DNA from: Steinernema hermaphroditum | Lineage: Eukaryota > Nematoda > Chromadorea > Rhabditida > Steinernematidae | DNA length: 64,000 bases | Direction of reading: 5' to 3' | Assembly (NCBI GenBank): GCA_030435675.1 | Contig: CM059623.1 | Span: 8,148,012 to 8,212,011, forward strand | In this document: positions 1 through 11,378 of the stretch, piece after piece | Position numbering within the stretch: the stretch's first letter is position 1 | How the letters are laid out: each line of letters starts with the position of its first letter | Notes under the pieces: model-generated | Told to the model about the DNA's origin: nothing | The model's database searches: none | What the model saw: the letters and a program-made list of their open reading frames with translations, nothing else | Program-made: the position numbers and the translations under genes

Positions 1-772
1 TGCGATGCGTTCGCACCAGAGGAGTCGACGATCGCCGAGGAAGGAATGCCAGGACTGTGCACATCTGATCCCTTCTGAACAATCTCAGATGACCATCGTA
101 GCTTCGGTCTCGGGATGTTCTTATTGTTGAGAGTTGGCGCAGAGATAATCACAGTCCCCTTCCAGGCGGAGTGTCCAGTGAGGGCAGTCCTGAGCCCGAC
201 GGAGCGATGCATCGTGGAGACGATTCGCACCTCCTCTTCGCACCTTCGCCGAGTGGTGCTTCGCCCTTCACTGAAGGAGATACGAGTCGGAGGGTCACCT
301 CTGAGTCGCGCTGTCCCTCGTGGACTGAGATGTCGCAGATCGAAGTTCGATCAGATCTCAGTCTCCTTCAGCAGGCACTAAAATGGTCTCATCGCATCCC
401 TTGGCTTTCTTTGAAAGGTTTTGCTGAAATCTCCCATCTTCTTCAAACTTTGGTAAGGGAGCAGAAAAGTGGCGGAACAAAAACGATCTGACAGGTGAAC
501 ATAGAGGAAACGTGGGCATTACGATGATTATTGATCGGAAGTGGTTCGGATGACTAGATCGTTTGCACAGTGCCGATAAAGGGATCTTTCTAAACTTTTG
601 GAAGCGATATTCACCTCAACTATAAGCTTGGAAGAGGCAGATCGAAGTTGTAGAGCTTAAGACTGAGCTCATCGGCAAATGCCCATACAGAAAAGGGCGC
701 AGAACTGCCAGCCCAGGTGGGAACTTGGCCGTTAGACACGTGTTCCACTGATAATATGGCGCCTTTCGAAGG
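1..772. other. intergenic, nothing recognised
   Basis: I see no supported gene here. Short open frames exist on both strands but lack a signal peptide, a domain or plausible splice borders. Confidence 0.5.
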
Positions 773-800
773 ACTTTACACGACTTTATGTCGTGAATCA
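773..800. repeat. 28-bp hairpin-forming repeat, copy 1
   Basis: The segment contains CACGACTTTATGTCGTG, an imperfect inverted repeat. The same 28 bases occur as the last 28 bases of the window (63973-64000) with a single G/T difference. Nature unknown; it may be the end of a dispersed element. Confidence 0.6.
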
Positions 801-879
801 AAGGCTTACGCCTTGCAAGATACCAAATAATACACAGACAGAGGATGTCTCGTTGTAGCCGGCTTCATCAACTGGCGCG

Positions 880-1022
880 ACGTTGATGTCGAACCGGTCA
901 GTGGCGGCGCACTTCACGGGGCATCTGGGAATCGGCGAACCTTCGGATCCGGCAGCGGAACATCTTCTTCGCGCGCGTTTGCGGTTTGTCGGCGGTGGTG
1001 GGACTACGGCTTCCAGGTGTTT
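880..1022 (+). repeat. dispersed repeat family, copy 1
   Basis: This stretch resembles, in inverted orientation, the sequence at about 41655-41930. Shared blocks include GATGTCGAACCGGT, TCTGGGAATCGGC and GGTGGGACTACGGCTTCC. A third, shorter copy lies at 34722-34879. Spacing between blocks differs by small indels, so the copies are old. I could not assign the family to a transposon class. Confidence 0.6.
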
Positions 1023-1143
1023 TCAAAGGAATGTGCCCCAAAACTCTAGAAAATTAGGAAATACTCTGAAATGTATGATGTTGGGTTTATTTAAGAAAAA
1101 ATGCCCGACGTTGTAAACATATTTTAATTTTGCAATGTTGAGT

Positions 1144-2023
1144 CTAAGGGCTCCAAGTCGATGGGCGCGCTGTTGGCTGCAGTGAATTCTTAACCCACAC
1201 TATAATTTGGCTTTTGTCCACTGCATTCCTCCTGCTCTTGGAGTACAATTCTGTCCTGAATCTGGACCTGTAGATTTCGAAACGTGTTACTTGTTTGTTA
1301 CATGTTCTGTTACCCATGACACAATCACGACCATCCAAAACAAACACCACAAGTCGCTTTTGGAAATTCTTCAAAATTCACGTTACCGATTCTGGCGTGA
1401 TTTCGTCCCAGGCGTTGATCAGAACCTGTTTCAAGGACTGAATGCAATTGTACCTGGTAGCGCAGACTTTTTTCTCTGTGAAACCACAAATCGCGAAATC
1501 CACGCGGTTAAAATCAGGCGAGTTTGAGGGCCAAAGATCCTTTGCAATCCTTTCCTGAATGAGGCCACGGTGGGTGGTCTTGGAGCACTCCAAATTTTTC
1601 TTCGTACCGTGGTCATGGGTCCAAACCTGCTGCCGCAATGTTTATTGAATTCTTCTATGCCTGGAAAATCAAAATGTCCACAAAAATCAGCTCTCGAAAA
1701 GTTTGTCGTTGACCATAGCGCCGTTTGAGGTGAACACGAGCCTAGTTTAACCCGGACCCGGAAATTCCTCCCAAAATTCCCCCCTTTCTGCAACAGCTAG
1801 CGTCGACCCTGTGAGTTTTAGGTCGGTTCCACGGTAAAAACATCTTCTCATCAAAAAGCAAGTTTCGCTTCAGGGTCGCCTCGTGCCAGACGTGCCATTT
1901 TTGTTCACTTCTGGTGCCTCGATGCCTACATTTAATTCTTGATGCCTTCAAATAGATTTCGATTCTAAAAAGACCCGATGAACAAAAAAAAACGATTACG
2001 AGAGCGAAAGTGCAAAAAAGCAA
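1144..2023 (-). pseudogene. decayed mariner-like transposase
   Basis: Fragments of a Tc1/mariner-type transposase can be read on the minus strand in three shifted frames. From 5' to 3' they show a segment like the mariner LLFDEK...FLPWNR block (near 1850), then the WPSNSPDFNRVDFAICGF block (near 1500), which corresponds to the conserved WP.NSPDLNP.DY motif, then an alpha-helical tail that continues past in-frame stops. Frameshifts and stops separate the pieces, so no intact protein can be made. The N-terminal HTH part and clear terminal repeats were not found. Family assignment is by remembered motif similarity; the copy is clearly inactive. Confidence 0.75.
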
Positions 2024-2876
2024 TAAAAAAATGGCGAATTTCGCCTCTCAGTCGTGTCACAGTATTTACCTCACACCCTGTACCCTGTAAAGGAGAATAA
2101 GGATGTTGCTGAGTGGGCTGATGATGTAGATGATTGATTATGTGGATGTCCATGGTGAATACCTAAAATGGCCATGCTTCATGCTGCCGGTCGTCACGCC
2201 AGTTGTCTGTGGTATGAGTTACCCTGGGCCCGAGATGGGTCGTTTTTGAAACCTCGTGTCCCAAGAAGAATAGCTTTTACGAGTGAAACCTGCATGAAGG
2301 GCTAAAGCTGGAAAGTACGGTAGAAACACCTTGAGTGTATAAATGCGCTTTTCTGTCGTTCCGTCTTCTGTTGATTCTCTGCTTCGGATTGTCTTCTACG
2401 GTGGCCACGAAGGCCTCCGACGCGCAGAGCCAAGGAGTCACACATTCCTTTATCGGAAGTTATCCACACACGACAAAACAAAACGGACCAGTGGAAAGCT
2501 TAAGAGGAGGAGGAAGACATCAACAGAGAAATAAATAAGTATATTGCACGAAGGGCTACAGTAGGAGGGTACGGTAGAAATAAATAGGACACACGGTAAC
2601 TGCGGAAACGGACGAATACTGACTATGAAGACAGCCTGCAGAAGAGGCCTTACCGTAGTGGGGTACTGTAGCGAGCGATGCGCCCGCGCGGCTGAAAGAC
2701 GTCGTAGTGAGAGGATGGGCAGGAGCAGGCCTGACACGCGAGGGTTATGGTAGTAATTATTATATGGTACAGGATTATTAGGAGAGAGGGAAGATAGAAA
2801 TTCTGAGGAAAGACACGCCTAGGTATATACAACGCGAATAAATTAGGGGTTACGGTAGATGTACGGTGGCTAAGAT
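2024..2876. other. intergenic, motif-rich
   Basis: No gene supported. The stretch carries three AATAAAT-type hexamers and several copies of the TACGGTAG/TACTGTAG octamers that recur across the window. A possible TATAAATG box at 2340 precedes a weak open frame that I do not call. Confidence 0.45.
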
Positions 2877-5800
2877 CTACTGCTGTAGGAGGGTCGCCTG
2901 GAGGACCTCGTTTAGGAGGGCGCTGATAGCGGCCGGGTTGGAGAGGTCGGCGCCGCGGACGAAGGCGACAGTCTTCTCCTGGACCTGCAGGATACGCGTC
3001 TGCAGGACTTCCAGGCGGGACCGGAGCGAGGCGAGCTCCTGCTCGTGCTGCGCCTTCGCCGCCTCCGTCGCCGAGAGACGCGTCGAGAAGCGGAGGGCGT
3101 CGGTCTGAAGGAGGCGGGGGTGGGAGACATCTGGAGGGGAGGGTACCTGGAGGGTGGCGGTGCGGTCCTCGAGGAAGCGGCAGCGGCTGCGCATCTCCTC
3201 GAGCTTCTCCTTGTTCAGCGTGCAGTCGTAGCAGCTAGTGCCGGAGGGGGAGACGGAGCTATTCGTCTCAGTGGGACTCACGTGGCTCACGTCGCTCCCC
3301 TGCGCCACTTGGTCGTCGCCGTCGGAGATGTTCTACAAGGAAGGGTGAGGGGCGCCAGGGGGAGGCGACTCACCAGAGGCAACACGGCGGCCTTGATGGC
3401 ACTGCGCAGAGCGGAGATCGGGGATCCCTCGCTCCGGGAGGAGGCCGAGTGCTCCAGAGGACTCTCGCTGCGGTTCCGGAGCTCGTCGCCGCTGTCCGAG
3501 TCCTTGTCGCTGTCCTTTACCTGAAGGGGGCGTCATCGATGCCGCCTCCGGGGACCGGGGCACTCACCACGTCGATGTGGGCGTCGGTGGTGGTCACCTT
3601 GAGCTCATCGTCGTCGTCGCCGTCGGGGTCGATGCGGATTTCCTTCTCGCTGTCGGCGTTGTCCTCCGTCTTCCCGAAACGGAGATCCAGCGAGCCGCTG
3701 AGCTTCCCGACGCCCGAGGCGTCGACGTTGGGGAAGTTGGCGAGCCAGTTGGCGAGGGGGAAGCTGCCGGCGCCGGCGGCGTTGCCGAGCATGCTGTTGA
3801 GGAGGAAGCGATCGCGGAGCTTGCTCATCAGGTCCTCGCTGTTCGGAGGCACCATCGCCGAGAGCTGCGGGAAAAGGTTCGCTGCTGCTGCTGCAGAGGG
3901 GAAAGGTGAGGCCTCTGGAGGGGAACTCACCGTTGTGGTCGCCGATTCCGATTCCCTGGTGGGGCGGGAGACCGGCGAGGGTGTGCAGCTGGAGGGGTAT
4001 GAAGGGGTTCTGGAGGTTCGTGGCGGAGGGGGCGCCGGAGGGCGTCTGGGTGGGCCCGAAGGGGCCGCCGTTGTTGGCAGAGAAGCTGGCGGTGTTGGGC
4101 GCGTGGCCTTTGCCGATGACGGGCACCGAGATGTTCTTGCCCTCCTCCTTCGCTTGCATGTGCATGTGCAGTGACGTTTTGTCCGGGAAGGCCCAGTTGC
4201 AGCAGCGGCACATGAAGATCCGCGAGATCTGATGCTGTTTGTACATGTGGGCGCGCAGCGTCTCATTGCCTAAAATAGACCGAGTCACCGGGGGCTCTGG
4301 ACGGGCGGGGAGAATCTCTGGGCCCACTTTAGGGAAGGAAAAAGTCTAACAATTTGGAAGAGGCTCGACGATTTGGGGTTCGGTGAGAACCTGCAGCGGC
4401 CGGTGCAGGGCCGGCCGGAGTACGGTAGTCCTGGGCTGGGGCTCGCCCGGGTGAAGGGCCACCGGGTGGTGCAGTGGCAGCTCCTGAGGAGCGGTGGGTG
4501 GTGACGCCTTGGTCTGGGGTGGCGGCTCGGCGCAGTCGCCGCGGAGTTTGCGCTTCCGAGAGCCGGCGAAGGTCTCGAAGGCGCGGAGGTACTCGGCCTT
4601 CCTCTGCAGGATACGGCACACGTTCGACTTGGCGATCGCATAGCGCTCCGCGATGCTCGCTTGGCTCATGCCCGAGTTCTCCTCGGCCAAACGGATCAGC
4701 TGCACTTTCTCCTCCAGCGTAAGCTCCTTGTAGGGCTTCTTCTTGCGCCGCCCAGGCGTCGAGGGGCCCTCGCCGGGCCCTCCCTCTGCCGGCGATACGG
4801 TAGTGGGGGTGAGGGGCTCGGAGTCCTCGGAGGACGAACTGGAGGCGCTCGAGGAGCTCGCGGCGGCGGAGGGCACGGGACAGAGTACGGTAGCGGCAGC
4901 CATGCAGGAGTTGCAGGGACGAACGAAAACGAGAGCGCTCTTTTGTCGGCGACCACACAATTCCACGACGAATTTGGAACAAAATGAAACAGTGGTCGGC
5001 GTATGGGTTGGTGGTAACGGCGGCGGCGGAGGGGAGAGGGTTCCGCGTGCTCCGCGGACGGAAAAAACCCGTCGTGGAACGGGTTCCCCCACTGACCAGC
5101 CGGAGGACGAAAAAACAATCGGTGAAACAATCGAGAGCGCGCGAGAGGCCGCTTTGAATAGAAAACGCAGTGGGTACTCTGTGGGGTTCGGGGTCTTCGG
5201 AGGGGTCGGATGCCCCGCGGCAGTCAGAGGAGCGCTCCGGAGGCGGCGGCGACGATCGAGGCGGCGGCCCTTCGCCCCTCTGACCGTTCCGAGCGAAGCC
5301 TTCGCGGGGCGGGGCCGCGGAGTGACCGGAGGGCTGAGACGGTCAGTGGAGGCGGGCCCGGCGCCTCTGAGGCCGGAGCAGCGGGCAGATGTAAAATTAG
5401 CGCTGAAGCGGAGAGTCAACAAGCGGCCTCCGGAGAGAGGGACTAATTGGAGGTGGCAGAGGTGGCGTTTCGCCGTTTTGGGGCGTCTGAGCGGTGCCGA
5501 CGACCGACTGACATCGATAGCCCGAGGATTAGCCCCGGCAAGCGGGTCAAATAAGCGAATTCGGGAAATCGCTTTTTTTCGTCGCGCGGATTGCACGGCT
5601 TAGCGAAACGGAGCGGCGAGCTGGGAATCCAGAGGCGCTCCGAAGGACCCCGATTGGGACGAGGATGGGGGAAGAGAAACCTCGAATCCTTGGGTGGCGC
5701 CGAGTTCGGCGAAGAGTCCCATGCTGTACTGTCCACTCGCCGCTTCGCCTTCTTTCGGCCGTTTTGTTTGACTTTCGATTTCGCCGCCACTCGTCTGCGA

Positions 5801-8800
5801 AAGACGTTTATTGCAACGCGGAAGAAACAATCCGACGACTAAAAATACCTCCGTCGCCGCAAAGCCGTCTCGAGGGGCCGCGGAGGAGGAGGTCAGGGGT
5901 GCAGATTTGCAGAGGGCAGTGTACTTCGGAGACACTTCTACAGAAACCGAAGACGATGGCGAGTCACAGGAACTCGTTCCGCACAGAAGGCGCGACCAGA
6001 AGAAGAAGGCGACCGTTTTGGAACGGAGCGGAGCGTCAGCTGACTCAGGGTCTCCGTCAAGGCCGTTTCCAGATCGCAGAAGAACGGCTCTCCGGAGAAC
6101 TACGGAGGAGTAAGCTACAAGAGGGCAAGCGGTATCCGAGAGTCTGCTCCCTAATGCCTGCCCCATTATATCGTATGCATACAAGTCCTCCCACAATGCC
6201 GTCTTCCCCCTTTCCCTCAGAAGATTCAGGATCTTCTCGGCGCCTTCTTAGGCGCCTCTCCCTACATAGTTCGAAGAAAGAGAAAACACCTTCTTCTCCT
6301 CGTTCATCTCTGTGCGTTCTCTGATCGTTCTCCGCGAGGCGCCCACGTGTCCACCGCGGCGGTCACTCCTCGCGGAAGACTCGCGCGAGCCTCTAAGAAG
6401 TTTTTTTTTGAGAACAAACAAGGAAACGGAGACTCCGCGCGACTCTCTTCGTGGCGCAAAAAGTGTCACATCGCCAGCGGCCCTCCCCGACTCTCCTTCT
6501 ACCGTAACGCCATCGAAGGCCTACTTCTGGGTGGTCTCCTCGGGACTCCGATGATTCCGAGGGGACCCGGAAGAGACGGCCTTGTTTGCTTTCATAAGCG
6601 AAGGTGCGAAGGGCGAAGGAGTCATCGCCGCGGGCCGCGCTCCGGACAAACAGAATTCGAAAGATTCGAATTTTATGGCGCGCGAGGCGATCGTAAATGA
6701 GTTATGGCGACGATGACCACCGTTGACCGACGAATTCGATTGCGGCGCTATGGCCGAATTCGGAGAACTCTGATCGTTTGCGCAACGCGGAAGACGCTTT
6801 CTGAATCGTCGGGCCGCAGTGATCAGTGAACAGCGCGTACAGGTTCCCCGGGGGACTCCTGGGGCAAGGGTAAACAGAGCTGCACCAGGGTGACTGGGAA
6901 TTTGGAACGCCGAAGGCCAAACAGAATAATGCGGAGACGGGCTGTGGTGCCACTTCGAGGAGGTGCAGGACCATTTGGATATGGGGTTTCGTGGCCCCTT
7001 TGTTGCTCCTGCTTCTGAGACCCCCTCGTGGAGACGCCGGCCTGTGTAGAAGCTGATCAACCCTGTCTAACCTCTAAACCCCTCCAGAGGTCATCCGAGT
7101 CATCGGAAGTCTTCAAAGGGCGACAGAAGCCACAGACGCCACTTTCACCTCGATCCCCGCATCGAAAACGAAACTGTTTGTATCACTTTCACTGGCTTGT
7201 AGAAGGCTGTTCGCGGCGACGTGCGATGACCGATTATCCCATTAAGGTGTGCTAAATAAGAGCGCCGGGGACCGGACAGCTTCAGCTTCGTCGCCTCCTC
7301 CGGTGCTCTCTTTCTCTCCGCACAATTTTCCACAAATGGGGGCAAGAAGGGATATATTTCTGTGATGATTGAAATCCTTTTCCTCGGGCGCCCGGTGCCC
7401 GTCGGTGTCAGCCGCGCGCGCAGGAATCGCCGCGCTAAGCAGCGAAGTTTCGCTGCGCGGAAGCTCCCTTGCCGCGCTGGATCTCCTGGATGTCGACGGA
7501 GTCAGCTGTTGCGGTCGCCGAAGGAGCGGAGAAGACGCGAGAAAGTGCGCGACCCGCGATCGGAAGGTGCGAGGCACCCGGGTGGCACCGACGCCACGGG
7601 CGAAGCCCCTCCGGAGCGCCTGGAGCTCGGTAATGGTACTCCTCCGAGGCAAAAAAAAAGCCGTAGCGCCGCCGGCTACGGACTGACCGAGATTTGGAGC
7701 GCCGAGAGCCGTGGAAGTCGGCTCCTAGCACCCAGAAGCCGAGGAATCCGGTTCGTCGAAAGCAAAAGTGCACTTTGGGGAACGTTCCAGAAAAAGCGAA
7801 ACTTTGGAGAAAAGTGCAAACGGAAGCGGAAAGCCTTTGGTGGGTGGATTCTGGAAGGTCTCCACAAGAAAGTGGAGGGTCGTTCTTCCAAGAAGGAGGT
7901 AGAGCAAGGAGTCCAGTAAACCTCGGTCACGAGGGATTCCCCCTCAAAGAGGTCATATGATCGTTTGACCATGGATTAAGGATCCGTCCAAAACACACTT
8001 TCTTCGAATCCTTCGAGTTCTTTTCCATGTTTTTGCCGACGAACTCCTTATGTGACGTCGCATACTCTCGGGAACCTCTCTTCTTCACGACCCCATGACC
8101 CCCGGGGCGACTCGCGTGCTTGCCTGTCCCCGTGCCTCGGACTCCGTTCCGGCTGTCCCCTCGTGGTCACTCGAGGCACCCGAGTCGTGACGTAATGTTT
8201 GTCCGCGCAGGTGGACACAAACGCCGCTGAATGCGCGGGAAGGGGCGCTCCAACTTCCCTTCTTTGGGCGCGCTGACCCACGTCCATCGCCTCCTCCACT
8301 TAGCGCCGCGAAAGTCTTCGCGCGAACAATTCAATTAGAACACTTTTGGGCAGCGCTTTTTGGGTCAAATGCTGAAAAGGAGCCCCTGGAGCTCCTGCTT
8401 CGGCTTCGCCTCCGCATCCCCTTCGCCGTACAAACAACATCTGGACCGGAGAGGCAGTGTACGGTAGCCTCGAGGACTCAGGTGTTTTCGGAAGGGTGTT
8501 ACTTTGGATCTCTCCAATTAAGCGGTTTTCGCGTCGCGACGGGGTCAACCACGATGCGCGACCCCTCGGGGCGAACGGCAATCTCGCGCCCCAAACAAAA
8601 ACGGATGGATAAGAGGGCGCATCCCGACTCATGCGTTGCATCACCGAGCGGTGCAGAACAACGCCGCGAAGCGACCACCGACAAAAAAAACGGAAGAAAA
8701 AACGCTCAGAGACCAGAAGTCGTCGCTGAGTCATCAACGGGTCCGATTCCGGCGGTCCTTGATGTCCTCTCAAAGCCCCTCCGATGCTTGTTGTCCCTGA

Positions 8801-10895
8801 GGGTCCCCTGGATCCCACAGTGGCATTTGCATATGTCCCCGATCTAGCGGTAACGGGAAGCGAATAAGTGCGGACCCAAGAAAACGCCTCTAGGTCGTCG
8901 GCGCCCGAAATCACCTCGTTGCCTCCAAGTTGGGTGCAACGAGGTCACCAGCGTAATTACTCATCGCGCAAACAATTTGCGCTTTTCAAAGCACCGCGCG
9001 CCGTTCGCCTCCGATTCTTAGGCTCGCTCCAGCCACCATAAAAGTCAAAGTCTCTTCTTCGTTTCAAAATTAGGTCAATTGATGATTTGGATTACGACAT
9101 TTCATAAAACTAGCGTCGCCGGGTAAGGCAAGAAGCGGACTCACTTGTGATCTCCTTGCGGCACAGGGTGCACGTGTAGCTCTTGAAGTGGGCCTGCATA
9201 CGGTGGCGACTGAGGGAGGAGGAGTGGCAGAAGATCTTCTGACAGATGGAGCACCGGAATGAACCTGAAGTCGACTGTTTTGGAACGTCGAAGGGCGAAC
9301 GCGAGAGCGTTTCAGAACAGAACACAAAAAAGCCGACTCGGCTGTAAACAGGGACTCACCCTTCAGATCTGGACGCTTCAGCTCGGTACGGTAGTTGCCG
9401 GAGACGGGAGTCGGGTTCGCGCCCTCCTCCTTCTGGAGGTTCTGGAGGGCGGAGGAGAGGTGCTGCTCCAGGGCGGTCTGCTTGTGCGGAGGCGACTCCA
9501 TGCAGATGCCGTCGTCTGAGCAGGGCTCCTCGCTGGAGGCGAAGCGCTTCAGGGAAGCGCAGTGCGGCGACGAGGGCGCGTCGTCGTGGTCGAAGTTGGG
9601 GCTGTGGAGGGCGCTGTCGTTGGAGAGCGGAGGCGAGCTGTTCGGAGCGGAGTCCGCTACTATCGGGGCCAGGCAGTCCATCTCAGAGCATACAGGAGCT
9701 GAAACTGAGGCTTGAGGGGCCGGAGGGCACGGCGCGCGCGCGAGAAGAAGCATACGATAGCGGAGGACCCGCCCCTAGGCCGAGCCGTTCCCGGGCCGCC
9801 GGAACTCGGCGACGAATCGCCGCCGCCGCAGCCCTCATCCGAAAAGGCAATCGGAGCGGAGGGAGCACAGTAGCGGCGGCGAAGACGAAGACGCCAAAAA
9901 GTTGTGGCCGGTCGGGGGCGGGGCGTCCGCGGCGCTAAAAGACCCCCTGCGCCTTCATCCTAAAAGACGCCACTGGACAGCCGCTTGTCGAGCGCCCAAG
10001 ATGACTGACCTAAAATAAAGTCCTCCCCGTTCCCGCCGACGACCAGCTCGCTTCCATGTGTGGCGGAGCGCGGGGTCACCGAATCTAGCATAAACACGCG
10101 TCGAAAAAAACAAAAAACGAGGCGCGGGATGCGCGAGAGTCGCCGCTGACCAGAGCTCCTGCAGGCAGAAGGCGCGCGAGATGACACAAATTGTGGCGTC
10201 AGTTGCAACAAAACAACGCCGATTCGAGGCGAGATAACGTTGCCGAAAATGCGCCAGGCGGGTGGCCAAGGCTCCGGAGGCGAAGACCCGGTCGAGGCCC
10301 TCCGAAACTGCAGGGCTCTCCAAAGCGAAGCTACCGTAACCCGGCGTCGATAGGCTAACGTAAACAACGCGGGGAACCCGTTTCCAAAGACCCGAAAGTG
10401 CAACGGAAGGGGCGACTTTTTGTCTTCTTCGGGAGAAGCAGAGGAGTAATGGGTCACGCAAGGATACGGTAGGAGGGGGGCCTTCAGGACCAGGCTCATA
10501 TCGGAGACGACCTCTCTCGAGACGGCCCCGGATCCCGACTGAGTCGTCGAAGTCCGTCGCCGGCGCTTCGTCAGCTTCGCGCTTAATCACAGCCGTCGGC
10601 GGCGACGCTAATCACTCCTACTCGGAACCATCGCGATGACGGAGACTGGGGTCGCCGCCGGGAGTCGCGAGGCTTCTCCGAGGAACCGACCCGCCGCCGT
10701 CTTCTTCTGATCCATGGCTTCGGCGCGCTGCTCCAGATCTTCCTCTGTGGACTCTCGATCTCGTCTGCCCTTATCTCCGACGCCACGGACTTGGTGAGTG
10801 TTTCGTGTTGAGGGGCAAGATCCACGATGCTCGATCTCTTCGGCCCAGTCCGAGAATGACTCACAGCGCTTCATCACCACCTGGCTCTTCCTCAT
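2877..10895 (-). CDS. C2H2 zinc-finger transcription factor with C-terminal coiled coil (long isoform)
   Basis: Model: complement of exons 2877-3104, 3147-3332, 3374-3520, 3568-3890, 3931-4269, 9145-9264, 9360-9698 and 10865-10895 (570 residues). Phases close throughout. The 31-bp first exon is the least certain; if it is wrong, translation could start at 9681. Finger 1 (FRCSICQKIF...RHRMQAH) and finger 2 (YTCTLCRKEIT|SNETLRAHMYKQH) lie near residues 125-176. Finger 2 is split by a 4.9-kb intron and is only complete when 9145 is joined to 4269, which supports the join. A third CxxC unit (FMCRCCNW...HMHMQ) lacks a normal second histidine. The middle is acidic and Ser-rich. The last 100 residues form a Leu/Glu-rich coiled coil, likely for dimerisation. 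Presumably a nuclear DNA-binding regulator. The family member is not identified. Confidence 0.75.
4351..4903 (-). CDS. alternative first exon encoding a psq/CENP-B-type HTH
   Basis: This open exon lies inside the 4.9-kb intron of the zinc-finger gene, on the same strand. From ATG 4903 it encodes a Ser/Pro-rich leader, then a basic stretch and a helix-turn-helix at residues about 58-108 (KELTLEEKVQLIRLAEENSG, then SIAERYAIAKSNVCRILQRK), as in CENP-B N-terminal and pipsqueak domains. A donor at 4350 (GTTAGA) ends the exon in phase 1, the phase needed by the acceptor at 4270. Joining gives a 591-residue isoform with the HTH in place of finger 1 and the CxxC half of finger 2. Without splicing the frame stops at 4346 and would be a free 185-residue protein. 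GTTAG donors are used by other genes here, so the splice is plausible but inferred. Confidence 0.6.
4904..9144 (-). other. GC-rich intron and internal promoter region
   Basis: This is the rest of the large intron upstream of the HTH exon. Long open frames occur on both strands because stop codons are rare at this GC content, but none shows a domain or consistent splice sites. The part just upstream of 4903 presumably holds the promoter of the HTH isoform; no TATA box was seen. Confidence 0.45.
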
Positions 10896-11378
10896 CGCCA
10901 CACTCTGTCCATCGATGTACTTGCGTAAGTGTCCTCTTTTCCCGCGATCATTATTGTTCTCGTTCCGGATGGGGAGGAACGCGTCAGAGCCGGCGAAGCA
11001 GTGCGCCACACCTGCTACTTCACAAGTAGAGAATCGTCGAAGGGAAGAACCACTGAACTATGTGCAACGTTCATAGCCAGTGCCTCTCCCCTTCTACGTT
11101 TCTAACTCTGCTCTGCACTTCTCGGATGAGTAAGGCTGTCCTTCAGAATCAAGCCGTCAGGACAACGACAAGAAGAAACACTGCCAAGAAGATATCAAGC
11201 CTCCATGATACCTTTCTTTAACTCAAACACTCCAGAAATCAAGCATTTTATCTGCGAGCTAAAGTTCATCTATCTTTCCAACAACAGAGAATAAATTAAA
11301 CAAATACTCAACTCAACAACTCAGCCTCGATATGTGAATCATGCCCGCGCAGTTTCAGCTGACCAGATGACAAAGCAC
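10896..11378. other. intergenic between ALG1 3' end and zinc-finger gene
   Basis: No gene supported. The open frame of the 31-bp first exon extends upstream to about 11009 without a recognisable acceptor, so a longer N terminus for the zinc-finger protein cannot be excluded. Confidence 0.4.

Noticed and set aside
2335..2538. Small secreted-like frame after a TATAAATG motif
   Set aside because: The frame with a hydrophobic N terminus has no ATG; the ATG frame has no signal peptide. Promoter and coding evidence contradict each other.
4743..9000. Several long frames on both strands in the large GC-rich intron
   Set aside because: Apart from the HTH exon they have Arg/Pro/Ala-biased composition typical of noncoding GC-rich DNA and no conserved motif.
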